Assembly (NCBI GenBank): GCA_015068905.1
Contig: SVJQ01000012.1
Coordinates: 1 to 49,530, forward strand
Direction of reading: 5' to 3'
Length of the DNA: 49,530 nucleotides
Source: Oscillospiraceae bacterium
GTDB taxonomy: Bacteria; Bacillota; Clostridia; UBA1381; UBA9506
The notes under the pieces were generated by a model that saw only the letters and a list, made by a program, of their open reading frames with translations, did no database searches and had not been told where the DNA came from. The position numbers were made by a program, and so were the translations under genes. Positions 33,618-43,005 of this stretch are shown one piece after another (position 1 is the first letter of the stretch; every line of letters begins with the position of its first letter).

Positions 33618-36263
33618 ATGACAAGCAAAAAACTCTTGAGTGCTGTCTTGGCTCTTATGCTTATGATGAGCTTTATGACGGCGCTCCCGGTCAGTGCTGA
33701 TGGCGTGACTGCAACAGTTGGCGGCGTTGCCGTTGCTGATGGCGGTCAGATCAGTGCTGCATCAACAGTTGTCTTAACGGTTCCTAGTGATGTGACCAGT
33801 AAAGACATGGTAACCTTCTACGAAAAGTCAAAAACTCCGACAACTTCGGGTGGAACGGACTACCCTTGGTTTAAGAGAAATTTTGATGGCACTTTAGAAG
33901 GTCAAACCTTAACAGTCACCTTTGAACGCGGTGACATTTCATCAAATTCAGCCTATAAGTTTGAGTTTGATACCAATTCTGAAACTGAAGGTGCAGAGTA
34001 CAGTTTTAATTTTGTAACTGTTCCGGAAGTGGACAAAGATGGTAACACAGTGTATTTTGCAGAGAATTTCTCAAGATATACTTGGGAAACAAATGCAGAC
34101 CATGACTTTAAGTATGCAGGCTGGAATACAAACAGCTTGCCTTATAACATGGATCCCATCAGAAAAGGCAGAACCTGGATTGGAGGCTCTGACAGCACAG
34201 TTTATTCCGGTGTTATTGCGGATGGTTCCGGCAATCAGTACATGAAAGTGTCTGTTAGTGGAAGCTCAGACAAATTTTCACAGTTTGGCATTAACCCACA
34301 ATACTCCGGCGTTGTCAATTCTTTGAGTCATCTAGGTCAGCTCACAGTTCGGTTTAAGCCAGCGGAGATTAAAGCCAACAAAACTATTGATATTGCAGGT
34401 GTTGCCATTAACATGGGGGTTGATTCTGATACCGGTTCTGTAACTTGGTCTGTTTACGGCGAAACAACCTATAAAAACCCGGGTTCAGACAACACCTTTG
34501 ATGCATCAAAACACAAGCTATTAGCAACGAAGACTTATGCCTCAACAGAGGCAGCATTGGTAGAGCATACACTGAGTATGATTACAGATACAACATTAAC
34601 AGCTGCCGGTGCCGCAAGTCGTAATTTACTTCAACTAACACTTGATGACGACGTTATTTGGTCAACAAATGCAGAGGAGCCCTTTAGCTTTGCTACAACG
34701 GCTACTGGCGCTTCCGGTAAGGGTGTGCCTTGGGCAAGTTCATTAACAACTTCTGTACCAAATGCTACAAACTTGTTTAACGTTACTTATGGCGGAATGT
34801 ACGTCTATTATGCTGAGTATATGGATTATCAGGTTTCGCCACTGGTCTTAAGAAACTCAGCCAATAATTATACAACCACTGGAGAAATCAGCTGGACATT
34901 TGATCAAGACGTATCAGTTAGTTCGGCAGTAGACGGTGTGGTTCTACAAAGACAGACCGTTGATGGAACCGGTTGGAAAGATATGAATATGGATAGCACA
35001 TTCCTATCTCTTGGCGCTGACAAGAAAACTTTGATTGCTTCTTTTGAAGATGGTGATTTGACACCGGGCATGAAGTATCGGGTTAAGTTGACCACAGATG
35101 TCAAGTCTAATATGGGTGGCTTTTTAACTGCTGAAACTGCTTTTGCGGAGTTTACAGCGCAAGAAGATTCTAAGCATGTCATTATGAGTGCAAACTTTGA
35201 ACAGTATCAGGTTGGTGGTACCTATCAGGGGGACACCAGAGAAACGGTTTATCCCTTTGGTGTTCATTATGGTTGGACAGGTAATTCTGCGGCAAAGCCT
35301 AATAATTATACAGAAGGCTTGTGGGAGGATGCAACCGGCGACAGATACATCAACTTGACAAGTTTTAATTCTCCTATAAAGAGCTGGGATTATTCTAATG
35401 CTTATGCAAAAGCTCTGCCTGATGATGCACTTTCTCACAGAGGCATTTCTACAGTGAAGCTTGCTATCAGTGGTAAAACCGGTAGCTTGGCTGATACCTT
35501 CGGTGTTGGTTTCCAAGCCACCGGTGATGCAAAAGGTACTTGGAATATTTATTACAGAAGCGGACCGGTATCGTTGAACGGCAAACCGCTTGATAATATT
35601 GAGGATTATACATTGCTGGGTACCTATGAGACCGGTGATACTTTGTTTGACGGCACAGAAAAGCATGTTGTTGAAATTGATAGCGAAGTGTATATTGCGT
35701 ATATCGAGGGTGCAAATCGTGCAATCAGAACGCTTTATGGTATCATAATTGACGGCAACCCTGTTTGTGTTTCAGCAATTGGTACCGGTAAGGTAATGCC
35801 GTATAGCCAACAGTGGGGCGATGGTGTTATGTATGGCGGTGCCCTCCGACTTGGTCATGGAAACGTTCCGTTTGCGCTGAGTCGTGTGCCGGTTTCTACA
35901 GATGAAAGTACAGGAACGACAACGTATAGCTCTGACGCGCTAAATATTTTTGAAGTAAGCTACAGAGATGCTATTGAGGTTGATGCGGAAGCTACGGCAA
36001 GTGCTTTAACCTTTACCGTTAAGAACGACACATCAGCTAGCGTTTCTTCTGTTATCCCTGTTTTAGCAGTTTATGATGTAAACGGTCTTGTTCGTGTTGA
36101 CGGTTTGAATGCTGAAGCAACTGCTATTGCTGCTGGCGCAACTGAAACTTTTACAAAGGCTATCACATCTGATGACAGTGGCTGTACCTATAAATTCATG
36201 CTGCTTGATTCAGCTGAAAACTTAAAGCCCTTATGGTATGCAACCAAAGGCACAATTGAGTAA
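33618..36263 (+). CDS. Exported 881-aa paralogue of the giant protein's repeated module
   Basis: Starts behind TAGGAGG. The signal peptide ends PVSA-DG (about residue 27). Residues 28-400 align along their length with both repeat units of the 2076-aa protein: SKTPTTSGGTDYPWFKRNFDG, VTFERGDISSNSAYKFEFDT, VYFAENFSRYTWETNADH, PYNMDPIRKGRTWIG, VYYAEYMDY. The second half has an Ig-like domain (GEISWTFDQDVSV...PGMKYRVKLTTDVKS), then another ANFEQYQVGGTY...HYGWTGNSA sandwich-like domain similar in plan to the first, and a short C-terminal beta domain. There are no SLH repeats, so it may be released or bound indirectly. No catalytic motif was recognised; a carbohydrate-binding or lyase-accessory role is inferred. 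Confidence 0.75.
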   Translation: MTSKKLLSAVLALMLMMSFMTALPVSADGVTATVGGVAVADGGQISAASTVVLTVPSDVTSKDMVTFYEKSKTPTTSGGTDYPWFKRNFDGTLEGQTLTVTFERGDISSNSAYKFEFDTNSETEGAEYSFNFVTVPEVDKDGNTVYFAENFSRYTWETNADHDFKYAGWNTNSLPYNMDPIRKGRTWIGGSDSTVYSGVIADGSGNQYMKVSVSGSSDKFSQFGINPQYSGVVNSLSHLGQLTVRFKPAEIKANKTIDIAGVAINMGVDSDTGSVTWSVYGETTYKNPGSDNTFDASKHKLLATKTYASTEAALVEHTLSMITDTTLTAAGAASRNLLQLTLDDDVIWSTNAEEPFSFATTATGASGKGVPWASSLTTSVPNATNLFNVTYGGMYVYYAEYMDYQVSPLVLRNSANNYTTTGEISWTFDQDVSVSSAVDGVVLQRQTVDGTGWKDMNMDSTFLSLGADKKTLIASFEDGDLTPGMKYRVKLTTDVKSNMGGFLTAETAFAEFTAQEDSKHVIMSANFEQYQVGGTYQGDTRETVYPFGVHYGWTGNSAAKPNNYTEGLWEDATGDRYINLTSFNSPIKSWDYSNAYAKALPDDALSHRGISTVKLAISGKTGSLADTFGVGFQATGDAKGTWNIYYRSGPVSLNGKPLDNIEDYTLLGTYETGDTLFDGTEKHVVEIDSEVYIAYIEGANRAIRTLYGIIIDGNPVCVSAIGTGKVMPYSQQWGDGVMYGGALRLGHGNVPFALSRVPVSTDESTGTTTYSSDALNIFEVSYRDAIEVDAEATASALTFTVKNDTSASVSSVIPVLAVYDVNGLVRVDGLNAEATAIAAGATETFTKAITSDDSGCTYKFMLLDSAENLKPLWYATKGTIE

Positions 36264-36307
36264 TTAAAAACTTTTATCTTTTATCCTAATTTATCATGAT
36301 CCTATTC

Positions 36308-36341
36308 CTGCAGAGTGGGCGGAGAGTCGCCCACTCTGCAG
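36308..36341 (+). terminator. Strong stem-loop after the 881-aa protein, probable terminator
   Basis: A perfect 14-bp stem CTGCAGAGTGGGCG / CGCCCACTCTGCAG with a 6-nt loop, 45 bp after the stop codon. The T stretch behind it is weak (ATATCCTTT). Confidence 0.6.
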
Positions 36342-36356
36342 ATATCCTTTAATTAT

Positions 36357-36404
36357 GTAGGGGTCATTCACGAATGACCCGCGGGCGATTCGTGAATCGC
36401 CCCA
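36357..36404. repeat. Half copy of the GTAGGGG intergenic palindrome family
   Basis: GTAGGGGTCATTC/GAATGACCC is followed by GGGCGATTC/GAATCGCCC. It matches the half module at 2306-2330. Together with the next repeat and a hairpin at 36527-36552 (AAGAAAATCAC/GTGATTTTCTT) it fills the 36264-36620 gap, where no gene is seen. Confidence 0.65.
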
Positions 36405-36426
36405 TAAAATAATCAATGATGAATGC

Positions 36427-36490
36427 CTAAAAAATCCCTCCACCACCTGCGGTGGTCCCCCTCCCTTTACGGCAAGGGAGGCATTGCAAG
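36427..36490. repeat. Solitary copy of the DUF559-flanking repeat
   Basis: In reverse complement it reads TGCAATGCCTCCCTTGCCG..., then AAGGGAGG, a CCACC/GGTGG stem and TGGAGGGATTTTTT, the same two-hairpin layout as the repeats around the DUF559 gene but without a gene attached. Confidence 0.7.
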
Positions 36491-36620
36491 TGCAACATTT
36501 TTCGGTGTTCATGATTGATTATTCAAAAGAAAATCACTGGGGTGATTTTCTTACCGCAACTATTCACTATTCTCTATTCATTATTCACTGGCTTCGCAGA
36601 AGCCCATGAGGAGGAAAAAA

Positions 36621-39600
36621 ATGAAAAAGTATTTGGCGATTATTTTAAGCCTGGTTCTCATTTTCGGCGCATTCCCCGTGTTTGCAACAGGCTCCGGCGT
36701 GGAAGCCATGGGTAACTTTCAGGGGCGCCTGCTCACTGCCGGTTATGATGTAAAATATGACTTGGTATTGCATAACCATGAGGCAAGCGAGCAGACAGTT
36801 TTGGTGGTGCTGGCAGAATATATCGGCAACACCCTTGAAAAAGCTGTGCCTGAAAATGTGACCCTGACAGCCGGACAGCGGTTTTCAAAAACCTATGTTT
36901 TAAATGACATTACGGAGGACATCACCTCAGTTCGTGCCTTTGTTATGAACTCATCGGCTAGCGCCCAGCCCTTGATTCGCGCTGATGAGCTGAGTAAAGA
37001 ATATGGCAGCATTTATAACGACTATGCAGTTCACAATACAGTAACTCAGGTTACAGAGCTTGACTTAGACGGTAAGGATGACACCACCTATTTAGGCGGC
37101 GAACAGTTCCCGATTCATGAATCCTTCAGAACCTTCCGTCAGAAGTATGTTATTAACGGTGCCTCTATGCTGGCTTACTTTGAGGAAGCACCGGAAGAAA
37201 TTTATGCTCCTGTTTACAAACAGGCAGAAAGCACGGTCACTCATTTTGAACCCATCAGAACTGTCCGCGTGATTGACCCAACCGGCAAGGTGGTTTGTTA
37301 CTACGACTTTTCTAAAGAGGGTGCAGCTGACGCGGTTATCTTTGACGTTCCTGAGTATACCGGAGAGCCGGGTATCTGGACCATTTCTTACGTCGGTGGC
37401 AACTATACTTGTGATGAGGTTACTATCGGTATTCCCCAGACACCGTACTACGGCATCCGTGGCGAAATGGTCATTGGTCTGAACCATAAAACTGCAGCAG
37501 ATGCAAACGGCGAGGACAGAAACTGGTATGTTTACGTTCCTGAAACCTGTGTGGGCCATGATGCAGTTCTGCTGGTGCCCATGAACAAGGCAGGGGAGAG
37601 CTATGCCGTTGATAAACATTCAGCTATGCCCATCATCACCAAGGCAGACGGCACCACTTGGAAAGAGCTGCTCCGTGCTGACGGCACCTATGCCAATATT
37701 GAGGCACTGATGCATTGCAGTGCTATGTATACAACCTTTACTGAGGCTGATGCCAACACGGTTATGACCATAGACCCCGACTGGAAGAACACCTTTGGCA
37801 AAAGCAGCACCTATTATTGGCCGAATTCGGGCAACTTCCGCTTTAACGGTATGTATCTTGCCTTTGCAGACGGTTTGCCCGGCCTTTTGTGCCCCACCAA
37901 GGAAGCTGCAGCGTTCTTAAAGGGCGGCACAGCATATTCTGCCGACGGCAGATTGCTCGGCGGCGTGTTACAGGCGGCTGCTCGTGATGCCAGTGTTGAA
38001 ATTGCGACCTATGGTGAACTGGACGTTACTGCAGAGTTCCCCGAAGAAATTCCTGAGGAATTAAAGGACTCTGACCTGTTCCCTGTTGAGGCACTCACGG
38101 CCTACGAGCATAGTGGCATTGTTGGTGTTAACAAAATGATTGCCAATCAGAACCTGAATCCTGATGATATTTTCTTAGGCAGCTCTGAAGTGACCGAATT
38201 TGCGGCAACCTCAACCCTTTCTCACAGAGATAACTTTGATAACTTTACCTATGCAAACGGCTCCCGTGATATTTATTCTGCGGCAAATCTGGCAAACGCA
38301 GTAGCACTGCCCACCAAATTAAACGGTGTGTACGGCGACACAGGTTTGGTTAACCGCGCGGCACTTTCCCTTCTTTCCCATTTGGTAGAGCTGTCACCTG
38401 AGTATTTGATTCGTGACCGCGGAATTAGCGCCATCACCCGTGATGAGGACGGTAACGTAACAAACACAACCTTTGGCGATTTCTGGCCCTGCGACCGTGC
38501 TTTCTTCACCTTCCCGAACCTTTGTCAGGCATATAACCTGCTGAAGGATAAGGTCAGCCCCGAAACCTCTGAAATTATGAGAAAAGCTATCATTCTTCTG
38601 GGCGACAAGATGGCAAACTATATGGCAAATGACACCAACCAGTGGTCCGAAATTATAATGGCTCATATGGAAATTTATATGGCGACCGGTGAAGAACGCT
38701 TCCTCCACTATTTCGAGCGCATGGCGGCAGCCTTTGGCAACAAGCCCGTTGATGCAAACAGTATGGGTCAGAATGACGCCGGTGCATATCTTGAACGTAT
38801 GGCACCCAGCTTCCAGTACGGTAACCAGAACATCCATAACCTTCTGCCGTGCTACTACATCTATCGGTCCCTGCCGAATCACGACCCTGCAGTGCTTGAG
38901 GCATTTGAAAGCTCCATTTCCCGTTATGTAAACTGGGAATCCTTAAACTGGATGCCGGCAAACCCGGGTGGCAGACACTTTTCTGCAACCGCCATTATGG
39001 TAAAGGGTAAAAACGGCAGCTATAACTTAGGCGGCGGTACATACCCCAACGGCGGTTATACCTCCATCGGTTTCCCCATTGTCAGAAGCCTGTTTGACAT
39101 TCAAAAACCGAACTTCAGCACCGCAACAGCGGCAGAGCTTTTATATGAATCACCTGAAATTGCGGCAGAACTGGTGCAGGATAGGCTGATTGATTCGGCA
39201 AATCCCCTGTCTGAGGGTAGCGGTACAAACTATTCCGGTACACGCTCTTATGAAATTATTACTCAGGAAGAAAGAGTAGAGGGCAATCAGACCCTGCCGG
39301 TTTATGAAACAGACAAAACCTGGCTTTATGATGATGTTTTAGTCTGGAAGAAGAACGGCTTATATACCCAGACATTCTACGCTAACCCCCACTCCGTATC
39401 ACCTTTAATCAGCAGTACGGCGTCATTGTCTCACAGAGGCGGTCTGCCCTTTGCAGTCTGGTCTGAGGGTACCGGCCCTGTGGTTATGTCACAGTATACA
39501 AACTTCCCCCATATCGGGTTTGTCAATACAGGTGAAGTTCCGGTTTATTCCGGTGTATTTGTAACCATGGCTGACGGCACAGTTGTTGATACCGGCAAGG

Positions 39601-40100
39601 TGAACAGCACCATTGTAGAGATGAATGACCGGGGTTATACGATTACGCAACCATTAGGTCTTGAAACCGAGACTATCGGTGAGGGCGAGGACGCCGTTTA
39701 CTTACCCAAATACGGTACATTAACCTACACAACAACCTACACAGATACCGGTTGTAAGATTGATGTATCTTTTGCACCCACCGATGCCGGTTCAGATTAC
39801 ACCGATGCACACATTGTTCTGCCCATTACCCAGTACAGAACCGGTCACTATTATACGGCAACAGATACCGGAACCTTGCACTCTGTCATCACTCAAAGCG
39901 CTGACAGAAAGACCTTTAACTATAAGTCAACGCTGCAGGGTGCTTATGGCAGCATGAATATTCATTCTTCAACAGCCGCTACCTTTGATGAAACAAAGTA
40001 CTACGGCAGCTGGGCATATAATGCCATCCGTAAGCTGATGATTCCCTTAGATGCAAACGGAAATGCTACCATTACCTTTGAAATTGTAACAGAAAACTAA
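36621..40100 (+). CDS. Exported 1159-aa probable polysaccharide lyase or glycosidase
   Basis: ATG at 36621 follows GAGGAGG. The signal peptide ends PVFA-TG (about residue 21). The N-terminal about 450 residues are beta-rich with Ig-like and jelly-roll features (GNFQGRLLTAGYDVKYDLVLHNHEASEQTVLVVL). Residues about 530-840 look like an (alpha/alpha)-toroid: LINR-type helices ALSLLSHLVELSPEYLI, FTFPNLCQAYNLLKDKV, MRKAIILLGDKMANYM, QWSEIIMAHMEIYMATGEERFLHYFERM, NQNIHNLLPCYYIYRSL. The C-terminal 300 residues are a beta super-sandwich-like region (GGLPFAVWSEGTGPVVMSQYTNF). Toroid plus sandwich is the plan of PL8, PL12, PL15, PL17 and PL21 lyases, but no family signature was recognised. In this locus it may cut the same polymer as the PL8-like enzyme, at another linkage (inference). 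Confidence 0.7.
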   Translation: MKKYLAIILSLVLIFGAFPVFATGSGVEAMGNFQGRLLTAGYDVKYDLVLHNHEASEQTVLVVLAEYIGNTLEKAVPENVTLTAGQRFSKTYVLNDITEDITSVRAFVMNSSASAQPLIRADELSKEYGSIYNDYAVHNTVTQVTELDLDGKDDTTYLGGEQFPIHESFRTFRQKYVINGASMLAYFEEAPEEIYAPVYKQAESTVTHFEPIRTVRVIDPTGKVVCYYDFSKEGAADAVIFDVPEYTGEPGIWTISYVGGNYTCDEVTIGIPQTPYYGIRGEMVIGLNHKTAADANGEDRNWYVYVPETCVGHDAVLLVPMNKAGESYAVDKHSAMPIITKADGTTWKELLRADGTYANIEALMHCSAMYTTFTEADANTVMTIDPDWKNTFGKSSTYYWPNSGNFRFNGMYLAFADGLPGLLCPTKEAAAFLKGGTAYSADGRLLGGVLQAAARDASVEIATYGELDVTAEFPEEIPEELKDSDLFPVEALTAYEHSGIVGVNKMIANQNLNPDDIFLGSSEVTEFAATSTLSHRDNFDNFTYANGSRDIYSAANLANAVALPTKLNGVYGDTGLVNRAALSLLSHLVELSPEYLIRDRGISAITRDEDGNVTNTTFGDFWPCDRAFFTFPNLCQAYNLLKDKVSPETSEIMRKAIILLGDKMANYMANDTNQWSEIIMAHMEIYMATGEERFLHYFERMAAAFGNKPVDANSMGQNDAGAYLERMAPSFQYGNQNIHNLLPCYYIYRSLPNHDPAVLEAFESSISRYVNWESLNWMPANPGGRHFSATAIMVKGKNGSYNLGGGTYPNGGYTSIGFPIVRSLFDIQKPNFSTATAAELLYESPEIAAELVQDRLIDSANPLSEGSGTNYSGTRSYEIITQEERVEGNQTLPVYETDKTWLYDDVLVWKKNGLYTQTFYANPHSVSPLISSTASLSHRGGLPFAVWSEGTGPVVMSQYTNFPHIGFVNTGEVPVYSGVFVTMADGTVVDTGKVNSTIVEMNDRGYTITQPLGLETETIGEGEDAVYLPKYGTLTYTTTYTDTGCKIDVSFAPTDAGSDYTDAHIVLPITQYRTGHYYTATDTGTLHSVITQSADRKTFNYKSTLQGAYGSMNIHSSTAATFDETKYYGSWAYNAIRKLMIPLDANGNATITFEIVTEN

Positions 40101-40114
40101 AACGATTTAAACCC

Positions 40115-40161
40115 AGACTGTGACAGGTTGGAAAATGTAACCGATTTGTCACAGTCTTTTG
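40115..40161 (+). terminator. Terminator after the 1159-aa protein
   Basis: An 11-bp stem AGACTGTGACA / TGTCACAGTCT encloses a loop that has its own GGTT/AACC stem; TTTTGTTATTTTTC follows. Confidence 0.88.
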
Positions 40162-40172
40162 TTATTTTTCTA

Positions 40173-40201
40173 TTGCTTTTTAGCATTTTTTATGGTATCA
40201 T
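40173..40201 (+). promoter_or_regulatory. Sigma-A promoter for the 579-aa glycosidase-like gene
   Basis: TTGCTT (40173-40178), a 17-bp spacer and TATCAT (40196-40201), about 43 bp upstream of the start codon and directly after a terminator. Confidence 0.6.
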
Positions 40202-40243
40202 ACGCTTGATGGACAAAATTTTCTGAAAAAAGTGAGGTTTATT

Positions 40244-41983
40244 ATGAAATTCTTTCACGTTTACAATGAAGATTGTTACATAGGCCTTGAGAAAAACGGC
40301 TTATTGAACAAAGACACAGGCTTTAAAATTCAGCATGCTTTTTCCGTTCCCGGAGAACGCAAATTCAATAACTATGCTGCAAAGGGCTCAAAGCTTCATA
40401 GCCTGATTAAAGAAAATAACATTCCTTTCTATGTTGATAGAATTGCCGGCGGTATCACCTGGCATAATTATGATTTTGACCGTGCATTGATTCAGGAATA
40501 TATCGACCTTTTAGGCGATTGGTTCTTGGGCTTTCAGCTTCACGAGAGTGCATCTAACCGCCGTAAGTCTGACTGGGCGAGCATTCTCCGTGTGATGGAT
40601 GGCAGCCATGGCCCTTATGACGTAGAGGTTCTGCGTGAAAAGAAACGCCTCGATAAACATAATATAGAAGACGGCGAGGTTCTGTATGGCTTCTCTCAGG
40701 ATAAGCCTGAGACTTATGCAAAAATGACATATGCTGAAACCCCGGCTGCATATATTGAAGAAATTAAAGACCTGTTCCGTCGCCGAATGGCTGACGTAGA
40801 CGGCAGAATTCTGCCTTGTGACAGCTATTTTATGGCAACCAAGCTGCAGGATGATTTGGGTATGCATACTTTTATGCCTGAAGTTGGCTGTCAGATTCCC
40901 TTAATGCGTCAGCAGGTAGCACTTGCCCGTGGTATGGCAAAGGCAAGCGGCAAAACCTGGGGTACATATTATGAATGCTGGCGCGAGGTTCGCGATGGTG
41001 GTTCACCCTATTATTGCATGCCTTGCTTTAACACAGATAAGTCTAACGAATGGTACCTGTCACAGGAACAGCACGGTGATGACTTTACCACTTTTGGTGA
41101 AAACGGCGGCTCTTCCCGTATTCTGCAGAACAGAATTTACTATTATGCCCTGATGGCCGGTGCGGACTACTTCTCAGAAGAATGGGGCTTAAACTGCAGC
41201 TATACCGATATGCAGGACTTCAGCCTGTCTGACTACGGCCGTGTTAAGAAAGACTTTATTAATACAGCGCTGGATTTCCGGGGCGTGAAAGCAACTGTTC
41301 CCTTTGCAATCGTTCTGCCCACGGATTATGCTTGTATGGAAATCCCCGAAATCTGGGATGAATATGAATTCGGCAAGCCCCGTGACGTATATCTCTTCAC
41401 ACCGATTTCAGATAGCGAAAAGGCATATTATGGCCATATTGAAGAGCTGTTAAAGCTTTGCTATCTTGAAAAGAACCCCATCGGTAACGAAAGCCACACC
41501 ATCACAAACTCTCATATGCCTGACGTATTTGACATCATCTATGCTGACGCTTCTGATGAAGCACTGGCGCAGTATGAATATGTAATCGACGCAACGCCCA
41601 CCGGCGAATTTGCAAAAGCTAAAGCGGGTAGTGGCTTAAAGGTACTGGAAAGCGGCGACTTAGGCAAGCTTGAGGCTGAACTTAAAAAGCTTATCAAAGA
41701 CGTTATGCCTTGCCACGTTGACGAGCTTTGCTGGCTGGTTTCTACTGATGAAAACGGCAAGCGTTACCTTTCTATCTTTAACAATGATGGTAATGAAAGA
41801 AACCTGCTTCGTGGTAACATTATTCACCGTGAAGCTGATAAAGAAGTGACCATTACCTTTAAAGAAAAGACCATTCCTCATGTGTTAAAAGAAACTATGG
41901 GTTCCATCTGCCTTGAAAAGGTTGATGACCTGACCTTTAAAGCTACCATTCCGGCAGCGGGTTTTGCAATTATTAATTTCTAA
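40244..41983 (+). CDS. Intracellular TIM-barrel glycoside-hydrolase-like protein of unknown family
   Basis: A 579-aa protein; ATG at 40244 follows GTGAGG (the GTG of that site, at 40232, is an unlikely start). No signal peptide. Repeating beta/alpha strings suggest a TIM barrel over residues 1-400: NIPFYVDRIAGGITWH, WFLGFQLHESASN, MHTFMPEVGCQIPLMRQQVALARGMAKASGKTWGTYYECWR, YYYALMAGADYFSEEWGL, KATVPFAIVLPTDYACM. GADYFSEEW places acidic residues at a strand end, a likely catalytic spot. The C-terminal 90 residues (LCWLVSTDENGKRYLSIFNNDG) are a small beta-sandwich typical of clan-A glycosidases. I do not recognise a defined GH family. It has its own promoter and terminator between exported-enzyme genes and cytoplasmic glycosidase-like genes. 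Confidence 0.65.
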   Translation: MKFFHVYNEDCYIGLEKNGLLNKDTGFKIQHAFSVPGERKFNNYAAKGSKLHSLIKENNIPFYVDRIAGGITWHNYDFDRALIQEYIDLLGDWFLGFQLHESASNRRKSDWASILRVMDGSHGPYDVEVLREKKRLDKHNIEDGEVLYGFSQDKPETYAKMTYAETPAAYIEEIKDLFRRRMADVDGRILPCDSYFMATKLQDDLGMHTFMPEVGCQIPLMRQQVALARGMAKASGKTWGTYYECWREVRDGGSPYYCMPCFNTDKSNEWYLSQEQHGDDFTTFGENGGSSRILQNRIYYYALMAGADYFSEEWGLNCSYTDMQDFSLSDYGRVKKDFINTALDFRGVKATVPFAIVLPTDYACMEIPEIWDEYEFGKPRDVYLFTPISDSEKAYYGHIEELLKLCYLEKNPIGNESHTITNSHMPDVFDIIYADASDEALAQYEYVIDATPTGEFAKAKAGSGLKVLESGDLGKLEAELKKLIKDVMPCHVDELCWLVSTDENGKRYLSIFNNDGNERNLLRGNIIHREADKEVTITFKEKTIPHVLKETMGSICLEKVDDLTFKATIPAAGFAIINF

Positions 41984-41994
41984 TATGATTAAAA

Positions 41995-42032
41995 GGTGTA
42001 ATGAGCCCTAAGGCTCATTACACCCATTTTTT
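41995..42032 (+). terminator. Rho-independent terminator after the 579-aa protein
   Basis: A 13-bp stem GGTGTAATGAGCC / GGCTCATTACACC with CTAA loop and a following TTTTTT. Confidence 0.93.
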
Positions 42033-42053
42033 AAAGAATTTAGGAGGCTTACT

Positions 42054-42992
42054 ATGGCTGAATTTAATTATGATGCAAGTACGATTATGAAAAACAGCTA
42101 CCCGAAAATCCGCAAGCTGGGTGCTTGCAGCCCCGGTGGCGAAATGACGCCTTTTGTCTGGAACGGAAAACTTATGCGTATGGAATTGGTGGATCCAACA
42201 AATGCAACAGGTGATATGAAAACCACCAAAACCAATGCATCCATCCGCGATGTAGAAAGTGGAAAAATCATTGCGACTCTAGCTGAGGACAGCTATTTCC
42301 ATTCAGCCTATATTGAGGGCGATACAGCCTATGTTTTAGGAGTGGATAAATTTGAACGTGGCACCATCCGCATTTATGAAAGCCAGGATTTAATTAACTG
42401 GTCTAATCGTGTTCTGCTCTCTAACCCCAGTTGGGTTTACTACAACACAGCCCTGACCAAAGGTCCTGACGGCTATGTGCTGTTAATGGAGGCAAGTGAC
42501 CCGGTAGAGTATGTAGGTGTTAAGTTCACCTTCTTCTTTGCAACATCTCCTGACCTTCAGACATGGACCTTTATGGACTATGATGAATGTGCCTTTTCAA
42601 AGGAACGCTACAACGGCGGCCCCTGGATGCGCTATTCTGAGGGTTGGTACTATGTTATCTCAGTAACAGAACTGCCCTGTCAGCACTACACGAACTACAT
42701 TTTCCGTACCAAGGACTTTAAAGATTGGTATGTAGGTTATTATAACCCCATTTTGATGCCTGATGAAGATGACCGCAAAATTTCCCCTCACGCAGCAGAT
42801 TTTACTGAGGAAATGATTGAAAAAATTAAAACTAACGGTTTTAATATCAATAATTCAGATATTGATATGTGCGACTATAATGGCAAGGTTTATATAAACT
42901 ATGCTTGCGGTAATCAGTTAGGCTATTACTATATGGCTGAGGCTGAGTGTGACGGCACCGTGGCAGATTTCTTAAAATCTTATTTTGAATAA
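42054..42992 (+). CDS. Five-bladed beta-propeller glycosidase-like protein (GH43/GH32 clan type)
   Basis: A 312-aa protein with TAGGAGG upstream and no signal peptide. The pattern is a five-bladed propeller: GEMTPFVWNGKLMRMEL near the N-terminus, HSAYIEGDTAYVLGVDKFERGTIRIYESQDLINW, YNTALTKGPDGYVLLMEASDP, FFFATSPDLQTWTFMDYDECAF, YNGGPWMRYSEGWYYVISVTEL and NNSDIDMCDYNGKVYINYACGNQ. Blade strings of the form 'S.DL..W' and 'GP.W..Y.G.YY' are usual in GH43, GH32, GH117 and GH130. The catalytic acidic triad cannot be fixed by eye. It is followed after 13 bp by a second glycosidase-like gene, so the two probably act together on an imported oligosaccharide. Confidence 0.75.
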   Translation: MAEFNYDASTIMKNSYPKIRKLGACSPGGEMTPFVWNGKLMRMELVDPTNATGDMKTTKTNASIRDVESGKIIATLAEDSYFHSAYIEGDTAYVLGVDKFERGTIRIYESQDLINWSNRVLLSNPSWVYYNTALTKGPDGYVLLMEASDPVEYVGVKFTFFFATSPDLQTWTFMDYDECAFSKERYNGGPWMRYSEGWYYVISVTELPCQHYTNYIFRTKDFKDWYVGYYNPILMPDEDDRKISPHAADFTEEMIEKIKTNGFNINNSDIDMCDYNGKVYINYACGNQLGYYYMAEAECDGTVADFLKSYFE

Positions 42993-43005
42993 GGAGAATG
43001 TAGCT